Assembly: GCF_958295425.1 (NCBI RefSeq)
Contig: NC_081144.1
Span: 21,676,853 to 21,740,852, forward strand
Length of the DNA: 64,000 nt
Source of the DNA: Solea solea
Taxonomy: Eukaryota; Chordata; Actinopteri; Pleuronectiformes; Soleidae
Direction: 5' to 3'
Shown piece after piece: positions 36,338 through 50,440 of the stretch (position 1 is the stretch's first letter; the number at the start of each line of letters is the position of its first letter). The notes beneath the pieces were generated by a model that worked only from the letters and a program-made list of their open reading frames with translations, was not told where the DNA came from and did not search any database. The translations under genes and the position numbers were made by a program.

Positions 36338-36580
36338 TTTAAAGGTCCAGTGTGTAACATTTAGCCTTGATTTACAGAGGCCGCCGCCATGTTTTTTGCA
36401 GCAGCCTAAACAGAGAAACCAGACAGTGTGCAACAACATCCTTTATAGTGTGTTGTAAAGCCACTGTACTTCCTCAGGTTTCCCATTGTTTCCACTTAGG
36501 AAAGAGAGCAGAGGAGTCCTCCTTTTGTTACAATCTGCAGGTCTCACCATTAGATATCACACAGTCTTTAGGGGGATTGC
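36338..36580. repeat. MITE-like repeat with TTAAAGGTCCAGTGTGTAAC end
   Basis: Starts TTTAAAGGTCCAGTGTGTAA, followed by GCCGCCGCCATGTTTTTTGC and a TCACCATTAGATATCACAC block, a layout I recognise from a frequent fish repeat. Fragments of the same end occur near 6890, 21770 and 25203. The opposite end is not clear. Confidence 0.6.
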
Positions 36581-39500
36581 ACACTTGTGCACTTCTAGCA
36601 CTTTATATCCACTTGGCAACTTAAACAACCTTAACAGATTTAAACAATTAACAACACACAAATAACTATACACATACTGAACATGCAAATATGAATGTTT
36701 CTGGGTTTTTTTTAAGCATTTTCCCAAATTACACTCAAGAATGATCCAGTTCTAGTGGATGTTATTTAGGGTGAATGGTTATTGATGGGAATGCCGTTGC
36801 TACTTCACCAGCAAAAAGTGCAAGAAGTGAACAACTAGTCACATATTGACCATACAAAGATGTTGATGCTCAGCAGAATTAATGTTTACCATGTTCACCC
36901 TCATTTTGGCGCTGAATATGAGAGCACAGCTGAGGCTGATGAGACAGTCCGTAGTTTTAATGTCTAAGTCTTTAATAAACTAAATGTCTTTAATCTAATG
37001 TTTAAGTAATTTGGTCATAAATTAAAAAAAACCCACTATATATAGTGGTGGGAGATAATCAAGCGATAATTAGACTTCATGCTGACATACAGTAAGTGTC
37101 TGTACTCAGATGTTATGTTATTGTAATCCATCAAATAGTTATTGAGGCGTCTGACCATAAATGGAGGAATCTCTATCTGTCTGTCCGTCGATTTTCTCAA
37201 CAACCGCTCGTCCAATCGACTTTGAACTTTACGAGTTTTGCTGTGGACCCAAGGAAGTGGAATTGTTTTGACAGGCACTTGTCAAGAAGGCTTCAAGCAT
37301 CAGTTGTTAGGCTTGAAAACAGGCAGAACAAACATACTGCGTACATGCTGATGCCAGGGTTTGCTGTTGATTGTGATGCCACCGATTTAAGGTCATGGAG
37401 CCAAACCTAAAAACCAGAATCTCCACATTTAATGTTGATCTTGACTGGGTGTTTATTTGATTGATTATTAATGAACCATGTTTTGAAAAATGAATGGCTT
37501 TTGCCCTCCTGAGATGCTCTGACAGTAAAAAAACAAAACAAAAACAGAGGAGCTAAAATACTTGGTCATTTTGGATTGAGGCAGTCTCCGCTAATTGTTG
37601 CTTTAGTTACTAAATGGCAGACCACAGTCCAGATCCAGACCCAAACGCTCTCTATCAGAACTGAATCCTACCCTACCAATGATAAAAGACGTCCTGTCGT
37701 TAGAGAATGTCAGTACATGCAAGTGATGATGACACATTGTTCAGAGAACCATCTCCAGTATCCGTTGTCTGTCAATAGACAGATTTCCCAGATGTCTTTC
37801 CCAATTTCCCACTTCTCCCTAACTGGGAAATGTGTATTCTACCCGCATGGTATCAAGCACTGAACAAGCTATTAAAAAAATACTGAAATCATAATTAAAT
37901 ATATTCAAATATAAAAGGATATGGGTATATGCAGCTGTAAAAATGAATGGGAATATATCAGTTCTATACAAAGAAGTGCAATTATACAGGCTGTACATTA
38001 TCCACACTGCTTTATCCACACATTGCAGCCACTCCAAGTGGAGAATATGTCCCTTCAAAATCTCAAAAAAAGACCATCCAGTATGTCTCAGTCCTCTTTA
38101 CCATACATAAAACCCACACCACTATCATGGCTGGAAAACAGCAATTACAAACAGTCCTATTTAAAAGTAAGACCTATTAAATGTGATTTTTTTCTTCTCA
38201 TCAGCTGTATTATTCATGTGCAGTACATTATGTTACATGTCAATTCTCCTGTCAGGCTCAGGCCACTTTTAGATGATACAAACATTCGCTCAGCTACATG
38301 AATGAAATATTTAGTCAGCCTCGCCTTTAAGGCTGCCAGAGAGGGCTGCAGTCCAACTTCATCTCATATAGAAATTTCTTTTCCTTTTATTCTTTACAGA
38401 GGACAGTAAAAGCCCGGCCAAGTAAAACCCCATTTATGTTTTTTCCCCCTTGACCTTTGTGCCAATACTCATCTCAGTGAGTCCATGTAGCTCAGTATTT
38501 GTGATGATAAAATGCAGAACCGCGTAGCGCGACACAAGACGGAAAACATGGATTCTTGGCTGCTAAGACGGTGGAAGTTGCGAGTTGTAAAAGATTCAGT
38601 GGCCAGATGGCCTTAGAATCTGCTTTTCTCTGCAGCTACATGAAATGGACAATAAATGTTTTGCGTCGTGATATTGAAGCTCCCTCACAGTGTCACAGCA
38701 AAGGTTTTTACATTAGGGTGCAAGTGCTAACGTTTAGATTTTGTTTGAGTCCGTTTTAATGAGATGAAGAAACGTCAAGATGGTTTATTGCTGTGCAAAT
38801 GAAGCAGACTTGAGAATGACTCAATTCATTCATCATCTTTGTTTTCACTTGACGCTCAGAGACAAAACGACATTTCACACTCACACTCTCAGTCAATTTA
38901 CGCCACAACCGTTCACTTGAAAATGGTGTTTTCAGCTAAAAATGATCTGCTTTCATAGAGACGTTCACAGCTCTGTATCAGGAGTAGAGTTGGGTTTCAA
39001 GAACTGGCGTTAAATTCCTTATTGGTCTGTTTCAAGTGTCAATAACCGTCTGGACAAATGATACAACTCAGGATATTTATTTCCTCTTTCTCTAAACCCA
39101 GCCGAATGCCAGTGATTTGTGCAGGGATGCAGGAGCTTCAGAATCTCCTAAAAAAAGGGAACCAATCACAAATACATCATTATTTTGGATTCAAATAGAG
39201 AACACTTTGCCACCTTGTGAAATGCTAAACTAGCGATTACAGTCACCTCAGTCTTATCTGTGTGTCCTGTTGCTCTCTGTGGCACATTACGGAGAAATGG
39301 TGTCACTACACGGAACTTAAAGTTGGTCTCTTCCTGTGATATTAATCTCTCGTACATCCTCTGGAGTCATTGGTATTCTCCACAGCAAAGCCTCACAGTG
39401 ACTGGAGCTGGAAATTATGACTCTCCAAATTACAGATGACCACGTTTCATGCAGAGCAGGAAGTGCAAGGGGACGGCATTCTTTCCTCTGAGTGTAATTA

Positions 39501-39959
39501 ATGAGTTAGGACGGTGCGGTACGCACCTCCAGTTTATGATGCATGTGCAGTAGCAGTGAGTGAGTGGCCCAATACGAGGAGACAAGATGTGGGTCATAGC
39601 ACACACTCAAACAGGCCACTTCAGGGACACATGTCCGCCGCTCTGGAGCTTTTTATGAACTACCAGGACAGAAACTGCTTTCCACAACCGGATATTTATA
39701 GTCCAGACACTATTTATAGGGTACACATATATTGGCTTGTGTGTTTAGGTTCTTCTTCCCCTCCTTTATAGCTGCATTTCCACCAGGTGGTGCAGTTACA
39801 GTTCAGTTAGTGACGGTACAGGCTTGCCTTTCCAACGTGAGGTGTGTTGGCTACATGAAGATAGCTATACTATAGTAGCATTTATAGTATAGTAGTATTT
39901 ATTTTGTACAAAAAAGAAGATTTATTTCTACAGTTGAAAATATTACACACTGTATATAT

Positions 39960-40090
39960 ATTATTATATATCCCATGATAGAGTTCCGTCTTTTCCCACA
40001 GCTATATAAATAAAGTTTATCGGTTATAGTCCCCCACGTACTGCCGATATGTTAGTATGTGAGCAAAAAGTCCAATATCGTGCATCCCTA
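39960..40090. mobile_element. hAT-like terminus fragment
   Basis: Ends CAATATCGTGCATCCCTA, the reverse of a TAGGGATGCACGATATTG terminus typical of fish hAT-like elements. Confidence 0.55.
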
Positions 40091-40339
40091 CTGTGAGAGC
40101 CACTCACAAAGTAATATTTGGTAGTGTTTTTAGTGTATGTATATGTAGTATGTGCAATGTGTTCTGAATATACTTCATGCAACAGTTAAACGATAGTATA
40201 TGGACCGTTAATGATTATTTTGAGACTGATTTGTGTTTGGATGGTAAAAGCAGTGAAGCATATTGTTTTAGCACTTTATAGTTTGGCTTACTTGAAGCAC
40301 TTACTTACTTCTAGCTCTTGTTTGTACCCAAATGTTTCA

Positions 40340-40404
40340 ATGCACTTATTGTAAGTCGCTTTGGATAAAAGCGTCTGCTAAATGACATGTAATGTAATGT
40401 AATG
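40340..40404 (+). mobile_element. L2-type LINE/SINE 3' tail
   Basis: TTGTAAGTCGCTTTGGATAA followed by AAGCGTCTGCTAAATGACAT and TGTAA repeats is the common fish tail shared by L2-clade LINEs and their SINEs. The same tail, in reverse, ends the SINE at 44745-44916. Confidence 0.8.
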
Positions 40405-41994
40405 TGTTGGAGCTTTTCGACAGTTAATGGAGCTTTAAGGCAGTTTGTGACGTGTGCAGTAGGATAACCATCTGCAAGTGTGGATGGATGTAAGTTTTTT
40501 GACCATGCGTGCGTGTATGTGTATAACTGCATAAAGTGGTTAGCAGTGTGTGCACCAAGATAGCAAGTGCAACGTGTTCAGATTTTGGACTGCATTATGC
40601 TGGTACTGGACCAGACCTACCAATAAACATAATGCCGCTGAATCTAGAGTAGAGAGTAGTAAGGTGAAATGTAAGCAGACACACACACAGCTCTGCTCTG
40701 TTGAGTTAATGATACTGTAGCTCTGTCTGCCACTACGTTCGCATAGGAAACATGCTACAGTGGGATAGTGCAGCTTTTCATCACTATGTGATATCTGGAC
40801 TATTACGGTTCTGAAAGTTCAGCTTGTTTTGATTGGCTAACACTCCAAACCCAAATGATACTCCCTGAACAAATGAATAAAACCAGACTACAGCTGCCGT
40901 CAAGAAATGTTTAATTTCATTAATTTTGTTCTGCAGCCATTTTGACAAGTCACAGTGGGAAATTCACAGGTGTGAATAATCAAATGAATGACGGCTGAGT
41001 TCCATTTTGCTACCTTGCTTTTACAGTTACACAGTCCCCGCTTTCATGCACAGAGACATTGTTAATGCGAACAGTAACACCTGTGCTTTTCCTGCTGAAA
41101 CATGACAAAATGGCTGCCGTGCAAAGGGCCCATTTGCTTTCATTGTTTGATTCGTTGATGATTGAAAATGTAACCGTCAACGCGGTCTGTTTAAATTGTG
41201 TGAATTGTGAGAAATATCCCTGAAACAGATAAATGTAATCAACATAAACATACAACATTTGGCACAGGTTTACTGGCCTTTCTGGTCACACTGGCATCAC
41301 TTGCCTGAGGTCCAACGCGTTTCGTGGGAGAGCAATGTTTATAAACAAGCACCAGCTGTGTCAGTCAACTGACACTGCTTTTATGAGTGCATGGAGCTCC
41401 AGATGTCACGTGACACAGTTTGTTTACACCACCATGTTGGCGGGAAAAGCATCTAGCACCAGTGCCAGCTTCTGGTCGTCAGAGCCTATTTTCTTCATTA
41501 ATTATCACTATCATTATTTGTTTCTTTTAAATAAAAACCTTTATTGTAAAAATATAATATTTTTTTAAGATGTTGAAGGTTCTGTGTAGCTTAAAATAGA
41601 AATAAAATATTATTTATTGTAATTGAACGCTTTTAAAGGTCGCAGGCCGGGCGTCGTGAGTGCTGAATTGGCTGATGTGAAGAAAGTGTCTTTCTTCCTT
41701 CATATATTTATAAATTTAGGGGAAAATAGATGGTAAACATGGCACATATGATATGAGTGGACATCAGTTTGATTGACAGCATTAAGGAGACAAACCTCAA
41801 GGCATCAAAACAGGAGTTATGTATGGTGTGTGGGTCACATTTGGTTTTTAGAAAGCAAACATGGCGCTAAACTCTCAGCAGAAGTACCTTTTACAAAACA
41901 TGACATTTCTTGAGAAAAATAAGTGCAATTTCAGAAATATTATGCCTAAATGTACCATTTACATCATCTGGAACTGAAAAATAAAGAATAGTAT

Positions 41995-42057
41995 TTGCCG
42001 GATTGGACCCTCTGGTGGGCCGGTTCTGGCCCACGGGCCGTATGTTTGACACCCCTG
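41995..42057. mobile_element. hAT-like terminus fragment (CAGGGGTGTCAAAC type)
   Basis: The reverse complement begins CAGGGGTGTCAAACATACGG and then GGCCCGTGGGCC/AGAACCGGCCC, a familiar Charlie-like hAT terminus. The element continues leftward to an unclear boundary near 41,880. Confidence 0.6.
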
Positions 42058-44264
42058 TTGTAAAGTAATAGGTGATCTGATGGTGGTTTGTCACTTGGTC
42101 CACACAACTTAAAAAAAGACTGTAGCCACAGTTGGGTGCATTGACCATTCACATAGGAGCTGTCCTCTTGTGATTGGATCAGCCCACAAGGATGTGGATG
42201 CAGGTCTGAACTTGGCCCTAGCGACAACGTTGATGGCGTGACAGAAGTGAGGACAGGCTTGCCGGGATTTCTTTATCCATTTAGCAGTGCTTAGATCAAT
42301 ACCTCCCTCTGTCACACACACACACACACACACACATGCAGCACACAGGCATCCAGCGCCATCCCTGTGAAAGAGAGAGAGTGAGATGCAACTCACTCAA
42401 TAACATGATGCCCAGACAAGATGAAAGTGGAGAACCTGTGGGCATGTGTGTGGGAGGCGTCTCATGTGTTTTTTTGTTTTTTTTTGGTGTGCGCCAGGAA
42501 TTTCACGCGCCCATTAAGTGATTATTTTTGCCGTTGTGTGTGTTTTTAACGTCCTTGTCCTCTCGCGCTCTTTGCCACCATTTGGCAGATGTCAGTACAG
42601 CCCATGTACATCCAACGCTCTTCTCCCCGTGGCTGCTGACTGCGGGCTGCTGACGAACATTGTTAGGGAGAGAAACATGTCATCATTTGATGCTGCTGCT
42701 GCTGTGTCTTTGTTTCCTAAACTCACCAAGAGCACACGTCATTACACTCTGTGGTCACGGCTGCTTCCGCCCACTTGAACCTGTGAACATTTTTGAAAGC
42801 AAGAAGACAGGAATAGAGACGCTAAACATCCTTGTAGGAGGAATTAATGGTGAGACGCGGCTTACACGCAGAACACGGGGGAAGCAACAGAAAATCTAGA
42901 AAGATGGTGGGAGGTACACAAGATGCTGAAGTGTGTTGCATGGACAGCGGGAATTATGTTTTTTATGACACTACAATAGGGTGACAAAAGGTATTTAGGG
43001 ACATAATGTAATCAGTATTGTCTTCAATTGATCATTGATGGAACAACCTGAGTACAGTATGCATCAGCATATTTCTAAACCTGTTAATGCTCTACTAAAA
43101 AAAAGCAAGCTGCATAAATGTTAAATGACAGCAGCATGTTGATTTAACTTTAAAAGAGAGTGGATAAACAATGATCCAGAAGGGTTTATTGGCAAATATG
43201 TAAAACTAGCCATCCTTTCTGATACGTCAAAGTCATCATATTCCATTTAATTTATCTGTTGGATGATTTCCAAACACTCTCAACCCTTTAAATAAAAACT
43301 GTATTTGTTTTGGACGCAAATATTCTTAAAGTCCACGTTTCGGTTCATGCCAGACTTATATAGTAGATCACAAGTCTTGGATTTGAGAAAACACAGATCA
43401 TGAAAAAGATAAATAAAAATAAAAGCAGATGCTTTAACTGTCGTGATGGTGTTGTTGTTGTGATCCTCACTCTCTGCATTTCATATGATTTGTTGATTAA
43501 TTAGTATGAACAATGCGTTACCATAGTGACAGTTTGATAGGATTGTCATTTCCCATCTTTTCTTGACCCTGAAATGTTTAAGTTTTGATGATTAAAAGTA
43601 CATTTACCTTTGATAATTATATTATAATGTAACATGTGCTGAAAGCGGCATGCACTTGAAACTGTTTCAAAGTCGTTGACAATAAATTCCATTTTTAAAA
43701 TGGCAAATTATCACATTACAAAATACAATGCACCAGTTGTAGCGTTGGAAGCTCTTCTAATAAAAACCATGGATGGGAAAACAAAGATTAAAGAAATTCA
43801 CTCACACACACACACACACAGCATTTACATTAACAAACAGTATGTGTCCTGCTGCATTTATATGGCTGTATACAAGTCAATTCCCGCCATTTGCAATTCT
43901 GTTTTTCTGCTCTCTCTGTTTAGACCTGTCAGTAAAATACGTTTCAGGTGATCTGATCATTCATTCACAGCAGGTATTAGTGCAACTCAGACTAAGCTCA
44001 CATTACCAGGAACCTTGTTAAACTGTACCTCAATTTTGATGAAACACAGATCACATTTGACAGTTTCACATTCATAACTACACATGTCTTGTATCTGAGT
44101 TTCACGTGAACGCTCTCCTCCATTGTTGCTTTGCGTTATATTTGTTCTAGGACCATGTGCTGGATTTGAAAGTTCAAATTGACGATCTGATTTCTGTGTC
44201 CAGGCTGGTCATCTATGAAACACAGCGGTCAAGTTGTGCTCCGAATTTGACTCAAGCTTAATGA

Positions 44265-44641
44265 AACAAATACTTCACCAATTACCATTTATCTTTGTAT
44301 TACTAGAATAGGGGTAGCGTTTTTGAAAACATTCTTTTCTTTGTTACGTGCCCACCCGTGACGCTTAGTCCTGTTAGCGTAACTGTTAGCAAAGATGGCG
44401 GACACTGTTTACATTCTGGGAATGAGGTCCCGTCCCCCTACGAGTGGGTCTAAAAGTGCAGAATTAGTGTTGCAGTTTCAAGCCTTGGACCAAGTGTCAC
44501 TGGTGGACACGTAACAAAAAAAAGAATGAAGATATTTCTCGACTCAGGGGAAACTGAGGTTGGGAAGCACAATCTTTCAAAAATATTACCCCTATTCTAG
44601 TAATACAAAGCTAAATGCAAATCGGTGACATATTCCTTTAA
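44265..44641. mobile_element. Palindromic MITE, complete copy
   Basis: Both arms are present: left ATCTTTGTATTACTAGAATA plus GGGGTAG and right CCCCTATTCTAGTAATACAA plus AGCTAAATGC, ending ATTCCTTTAA. The core carries AAGATGGCGGACACTG and CCTACGAGTGGGTC. The right end in TTAA suggests a TTAA target as in piggyBac-like elements; the left end is degraded. Non-coding. Confidence 0.8.
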
Positions 44642-44744
44642 GTTACTTTGTTTCCCTGTCCCTGACAAACATGTGTTACCGTGGTTACCACGGCACGGAC
44701 AAATGCGTTGTAAATTAGTGTCAATATGCACATAGATACAAAAT

Positions 44745-44916
44745 TTACATTACATTACATGTCATGTCATGTCATTTAGCAGACGCTTTTATCCAAAGCG
44801 ACTTACAATGGAATTGAGTACAATCAGCCAGGGGTGGAGTCAAACTTGCGACCATTGCAACCATGATGTCTTTCGCACCAGAGTACCGGTCTTAACCACT
44901 GAGCCACTCCACCCCC
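44745..44916 (-). mobile_element. tRNA-headed SINE with L2-type tail, minus strand
   Basis: Read on the minus strand it has GTGGCTCAGTGGTTAAG (A-box, plus coordinates 44891-44906) and GTTTGACTCC (B-box, 44836-44845), about 50 bp apart as in tRNA. The body then runs into the TAAGTCGCTTTGGATAAAAG L2-type tail and ends in TGACA/TGTAA repeats. The layout is that of teleost tRNA-derived SINEs mobilised by an L2-clade LINE. Confidence 0.8.
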
Positions 44917-45441
44917 AGTTCTTCAAAATAAAAAGAATTTGACACTGCACATGTACCAAAACCAAAGAGGATTTCAGTGAGTATGTGTTTGCACAAATGA
45001 CATGATGCCTGGGAAATGTCAATTCCAAGATCTCTGGCTCAGCAGAGTGAGATATTACAAAGACTGACCCAAGATCCAGAGGACAATCATTTGTCCAGAT
45101 GCAGTGTGTTGCAAATCAATAAAAGTGGACGCCATGGGGGAAGCTGACCTCCCATCTTAAGCTGTGTCAGCCCATTTGGTCCTTGAATTTTAGGGAATTG
45201 GTCCTGGAAAGTCTTGAATTTGATGGGAACCTCTTTGGGAACTTTTCTGGCATGAAAGCCCTGGCATGTCCAGTTGTCCTCATGGAGACAAAAACCTGAT
45301 CCAAACCCCACCTCATTTCTGAAGAACTGGTTATGGTTAAGGTTAACGTTAGCAGTAAGATTTGTTTGGGTTAAGCATTAACTGGTTAGTGAGGATTTGT
45401 TTAGATTGTCCAAATAAATGAAAGATAAAGCAGAAGAATAG

Positions 45442-45468
45442 CTGTGTGTGTGTGTGTGTGTGTGTGGT
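45442..45468. repeat. (TG)n microsatellite
   Basis: About 13 TG units. Confidence 0.9.
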
Positions 45469-47759
45469 TCTGTGAGTGATTCTGTGAGTGAGGCAGAGGA
45501 TGCCATGCTAGCCTTTTCCCGTTTGTTTGGAGTCTTTATGCTAAGCTAACTAACGCTGTCTTGGCCGTGTTGCATCATATTTAGTGGACAGACTTGAGAG
45601 TGGTATCGATCGTCCTATAAGACTCTCTGCAGGATACCACAGTGATCAGTGGACTATTCACGGCTGTTACGTCATTTCCATAAGAGCATCAATGAGGCTG
45701 ATTAATTGATCCAAAGCAACAGTTGAATGATATGTTTAATAAAGGAAGAATTACATAAGATTCTGCAACTACTGTGAAAGTGCTGTGAATGAACAGGACA
45801 CACTGTCTAACATGAAAATTAGAGCACCAAGTCACGTGAGGTTCGTGATGTAATGCAGTGCAAGAGCCCTGATCGGCCCATGAATACTATACACCGTTGT
45901 TTGTACTTTCATTATTATCTGATTTTTTCAGGAGTGACAGAGATAAATCGTGTGGCAGTTTGTGTTGTGGATGCATTGAATTACACTTATTTTTAGATTT
46001 ACAGTATTTCAGGACTGCCATCATGGCTACCCCTCTGGGTTTTTTTTTAATTTTTTTTTATGAAAGCGATACCCTGGATTTTCCTAACGGTGCAACAATG
46101 TTCGGAAGAAAGATGAACACTCTGCATTTTTGTACCGTCTTGCAAGCTCTCCAGAGAACACAGATTACTCTCTGTGGAGTTTGCTGCTATATTTCAAAAC
46201 AGATGATGTTTCCAAAAGTGCTTGTTTTACTCTTTTCCATTCATGCATACAGAGGCCGGGTTCTCACAGTGAATGAATGAGCCCATTGATGACTGTCAGT
46301 GGAAGTTAGTTCATCAGAGCCGCGTTCAGGGCCAAGTACGGCCCATTCAGTGTGTCTCTGGACTGAGAAAGTAGAGACGACTCACTGTGGCGGTGGTCAG
46401 AAGGCAAGACTGGCCACACTTTTACTCCGGCACACCAAGTACAACAGAGATAAGACTGTTGTATAACAATAGAAATGTGTGTGCTGAGGGAGTCCAGCTG
46501 GTCTGTTCAGCCTGAGAGTAGAATGGAAACACTGAAATATCCCTCAAACGCAGGATTTCACCCTTGAAATAATGTCTTCAAGATTATTTTGATGGTGAAA
46601 CAACTAACAACAAGGCGAATGACACATCTGGCCTGCACTGCCTGCATTGACACTATGTAACGTCTGATTTTGGGTTCTTGCCACAAACACAGACAGTGTA
46701 CTTTATGGCGTACGTCACAGCCACTCTCATCCTTATTGTTCATGCATCAAGTGGTTCGAACAATGTGCACACAATGAGCAATATGTTATATAAACCAGAC
46801 GCTACATAAACTAAAGCATCATCATTCTTTTGTTGTTTTTTGGGAGGGGAGGGGTTAGTCTTTGTTTTTAATACTTTGAAACATAAGCTACATCGTGTTA
46901 CCCTAAAGTATTATATACAAGTTTTTACACTTCAGGAAGGAGGAAACATTGATGTCAGTATGATTATTAATGAATATGCCATTGGTGAAAGTGGCTGTAT
47001 GAAGTGGTGAAAATATCTTAATACCACTTTTTTGTGTCCGATACATTAGCACAGTCTGAAAGAATCTTCAGATACTGATATCAGTCAGATCCAGTCATTT
47101 TACAGCTTTTAAAACACACATTATTCTGCTTCCAAGGACAAAATTATGTCAAAATGGTACCGCTTTTTATTTTGTTTATACAGTTGGTGCCTTAGTGACT
47201 CATTTATGTTATATTTAGGGTTTATGGATCGGATCAGAATTTGAATGTCAGATAAATATTTTCTTACCTTGATTTTTCTCTGCGTCTTCGCCGCTTGTTC
47301 TAGTGTTTCTGTTCACCGCAGGACATGGATTCATCCGATTCATAACATTCTATTTATTTTGTTTGCGTATTCTGTGATCTTAAAATCCCCCCTGCGGCTG
47401 GATTAACCGCAATGTGACCTCTTAGCACTGAATAAACAAGAATCCACTGGTGTGACGTCATTAATACCTCATTTTCTGTGAGAAATCAAAGAGAAAGAGA
47501 GAGATAAAAATGAATAACCCAGAAGAGCAGGTTGTCAAATTAAAAATCAAAATTTTAAGGGTTCATAAATAGAAAAAATATGATATCAAACGTTGCTTTA
47601 TGTGACGACGATATAAGATGGAGGGAGTAAATGAAGCATTGTTCAGTCTTTATTCTGTAATACAGGCACAGTAGAATTAGTCATCCTATCAGTGCCCTTC
47701 ACTGTGGGGAATAGCCTGGAATAACAAGTCCATTCTCTGCTCAGTACAGACAGCATCAT

Positions 47760-48240
47760 TAGAGCAACACTGCACTTCAGAAGCGTCGCCCACCCTGGGA
47801 CCACCCAGTCCTATGACTCAAACTCACAGACAACTTCACTTTCATCTCATCTCAGTCCACCGAGGTGAACGCAGCGCAGCACTTTGCTTCTGCGTCACTG
47901 CTGCAAACAGTCCGCCGGGTGATTTATACTCATTTACGCTCCGTGTGAGAGACTTGTTTGTTTCTCACAGTCCGAACGCTGCATCCTGTCAGCTTAATTT
48001 CCTCGTCCCCGTCAATTCATCTTGAGCATGATTTATTTTTTTTCAAATAAGTGGTGAAGAGAGTCAGCGTTGCAGTGCAGTGAAGGTACGGAGCGGGGCG
48101 CGGCGGCAAACACTCGCTTATTATCAGGTGTGGGCTGGATTGCACCCGGAGGGATGAGGACTGTGAGTCTGCATATTCAGGATATGCAGGCAAAGGCTTG
48201 AACACGACAGAACCCCGTGTTAAACTGTAGTAAAGCAAAG
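47760..48240. promoter_or_regulatory. CpG-enriched non-repetitive block, candidate regulatory element
   Basis: Unique sequence with local CpG clusters (GTCCGCCGGGTG at 47909 and GGAGCGGGGCGCGGCGGC at 48090-48107) inside AT-rich intron. It includes GAACGCAGCGCAGCAC and several CG-containing motifs. No frame with a recognisable product. Alternative explanation: an old CpG-rich repeat. Confidence 0.28.
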
Positions 48241-50319
48241 TGATGATGGTGAAGCCATTGAACATCGATAACCTGTCATTTCTGCTTCTGAAATCATACG
48301 TTGTACATATTTAAGGAATGTCGATGTGTGTCGAGTTCACCTCGTTCCAGCTGAGAAGTCGGAAAAAAAACGCCAACATTTCTCAGGCTAGGTATTGTTA
48401 GCAACACTAGTTGATAACAATGCTCAACATGGAATTTTGAGAACACGAGTGACGTTTTGACGATTTGGGTTTCCGAGTTCAGGGGCCAAAAATTTTGAGT
48501 TCCAACTACAAATGGAATGTGCGCATGCATTGTGTTCGTTTTCCTGCACCACTTTTTCATATCGTCCTCCCGTCCCCTGATAGTAGAAGACTGAGGAACG
48601 ATTTCATTATCCTCTTTCAGATGTATCGCTGAAGAAAGATGATTGGCGTACAACTGTTTCCAATTTCAGGACTTGCTGTTCAGTCTTTCTAGGCTTTTTT
48701 AGTACAGAATATTTGTCTGAAAACCAGAATTTTTTTTCAGTGTGCATATAGAACGGAGATTGTAACAGAATTGATTGTATTGTATTAGAATCGCTTACCG
48801 TGCCTTTAGTTATCAACTTAATTTTTACCAACATTATACATGACAATCAGATCAGTTCAGGTCTCATGGATCATTATGTCAGTCTGATGAGGTCACATGT
48901 CAGTATCAAGTCAAGAGAAAGTGTTTTATGAAGCGAAAGGGAGAAAACAAAACTATTGTAAACTTAACGCCGACTTTTATCATGAAATCAGCAGCTTACA
49001 TAAATCACGCTGTTAAATGTCAGGTTTATGGGTCCTTGGAGTCACATTTATCAAACAGTAACACTGTCCTTGGTCTGTTGCTTCATTTGATGACTGTGAG
49101 AACGTTTTATTGTTAGTCTCTATAGAGATTTACCCCTGATTTTTTTTAGTGTCTATGAATGGACGTTCATTCTTACTTTCTAATTTTAGCGTTAGCATTG
49201 GTACGATCTGTCGTGGACTTTTCAGATTAACGTCGTCTTTGGTCTGATCACAGAAATCATCGTCCTCTTTCTTTGTGAAACGAGGCAAATCTGCTTCCTG
49301 TTTACATGGATGAGTGGATATCACATGATACACGTTTTCAGGTGAGGGGAGTAAGAGTACACGGAGCTGAAATGTTTGTCTGAAAGCAGATTGGTGGTTT
49401 TTTTTCTGGGAAAATGGCGTTTACAACTGAATATGTATGAGAACGGATTAGCACTGAACCACTGATGGTTTTCAAATAGAAACAGCAATATGAATCGACA
49501 CATTCAGCACATTCCAAAGGCTACAGTTTATTTGTCATTGTTCCATTTCACCTACATTAGAAAATAGTTAGTAGATGTTTTAATGGTATATCATGTGCTA
49601 ATTATTCACGATTATAGATTTTCTTGGTACGCTTATTATCGGAGAATGAATCACGATATTGCGATGATCACGATTATTATGCTTTAATTGATTTCCCAAT
49701 ACTATGAATGTGTAAAATCACATGAACACTGCTTATAGGTCTTAAAGTTTCCTTTATTTATATCTTTTCATGCCAACATAACACAATGATGTAGCAACAA
49801 AGTAAAGTAACCAAAAAGTAAGAAGAAAAATTACAATAATCCCATTGGAATAAAATAAAAATCACCACTGCTCTGTTAACAATAAAAAATCCTACATATT
49901 AACTATGTTTTTCTCTCAGAGAAAACAGATGTGAACGGCTACAGGACCTCTACCTGGACTTTGGGGGGTTCTTTCTGTAAACTACAGAACAAAAATATGT
50001 TTGAACATTTCTTTTGAACCTGAGTATATCTTTTTAAACACATGGAAAAAAAACAACTTGCTAGCTTTTTGACTTACTGTTGCCCTTTTATGTATAAGTT
50101 TATTTTAATCGTTTTAATAATGTATCTACTTGTATGTGGCCAGATATAAAATGTATCTATTATTGTGGTTTGTTTATTTCATGTTTAAATGACAATGACA
50201 CACATAAATTTGTACTAAATGAAACGGACGTCACAGTACGTATAACGTAACATTGCGCCGAACCACCTCTATGGTTCCCGGCATAATCTTTTCTGACAGT
50301 ATTGAGGAAACGTTACAAT

Positions 50320-50381
50320 TACTATACTGTAGTGTTTAATACCACGATTAATTGTTAAATCAAGTAATCGTGACATCCCTA
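50320..50381. mobile_element. hAT-like terminus fragment
   Basis: Ends TAATCGTGACATCCCTA, the reverse of TAGGGATGTCACGATTA. A matching left end was not found, although AATCACGATATTGCGATG at 49650 may belong to the same or a related element. Confidence 0.5.
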
Positions 50382-50440
50382 TCCATCTTGTTTTAAATTT
50401 TTAACACACTAAGTATTGAACTGAAGCTTGTTCAACCCCA

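Noticed and set aside
44836..44906. tRNA gene on the minus strand
   Set aside because: A and B boxes are present but the segment continues into an L2-type tail and lacks a clear cloverleaf; it is a SINE head. The same applies to 26141-26200.
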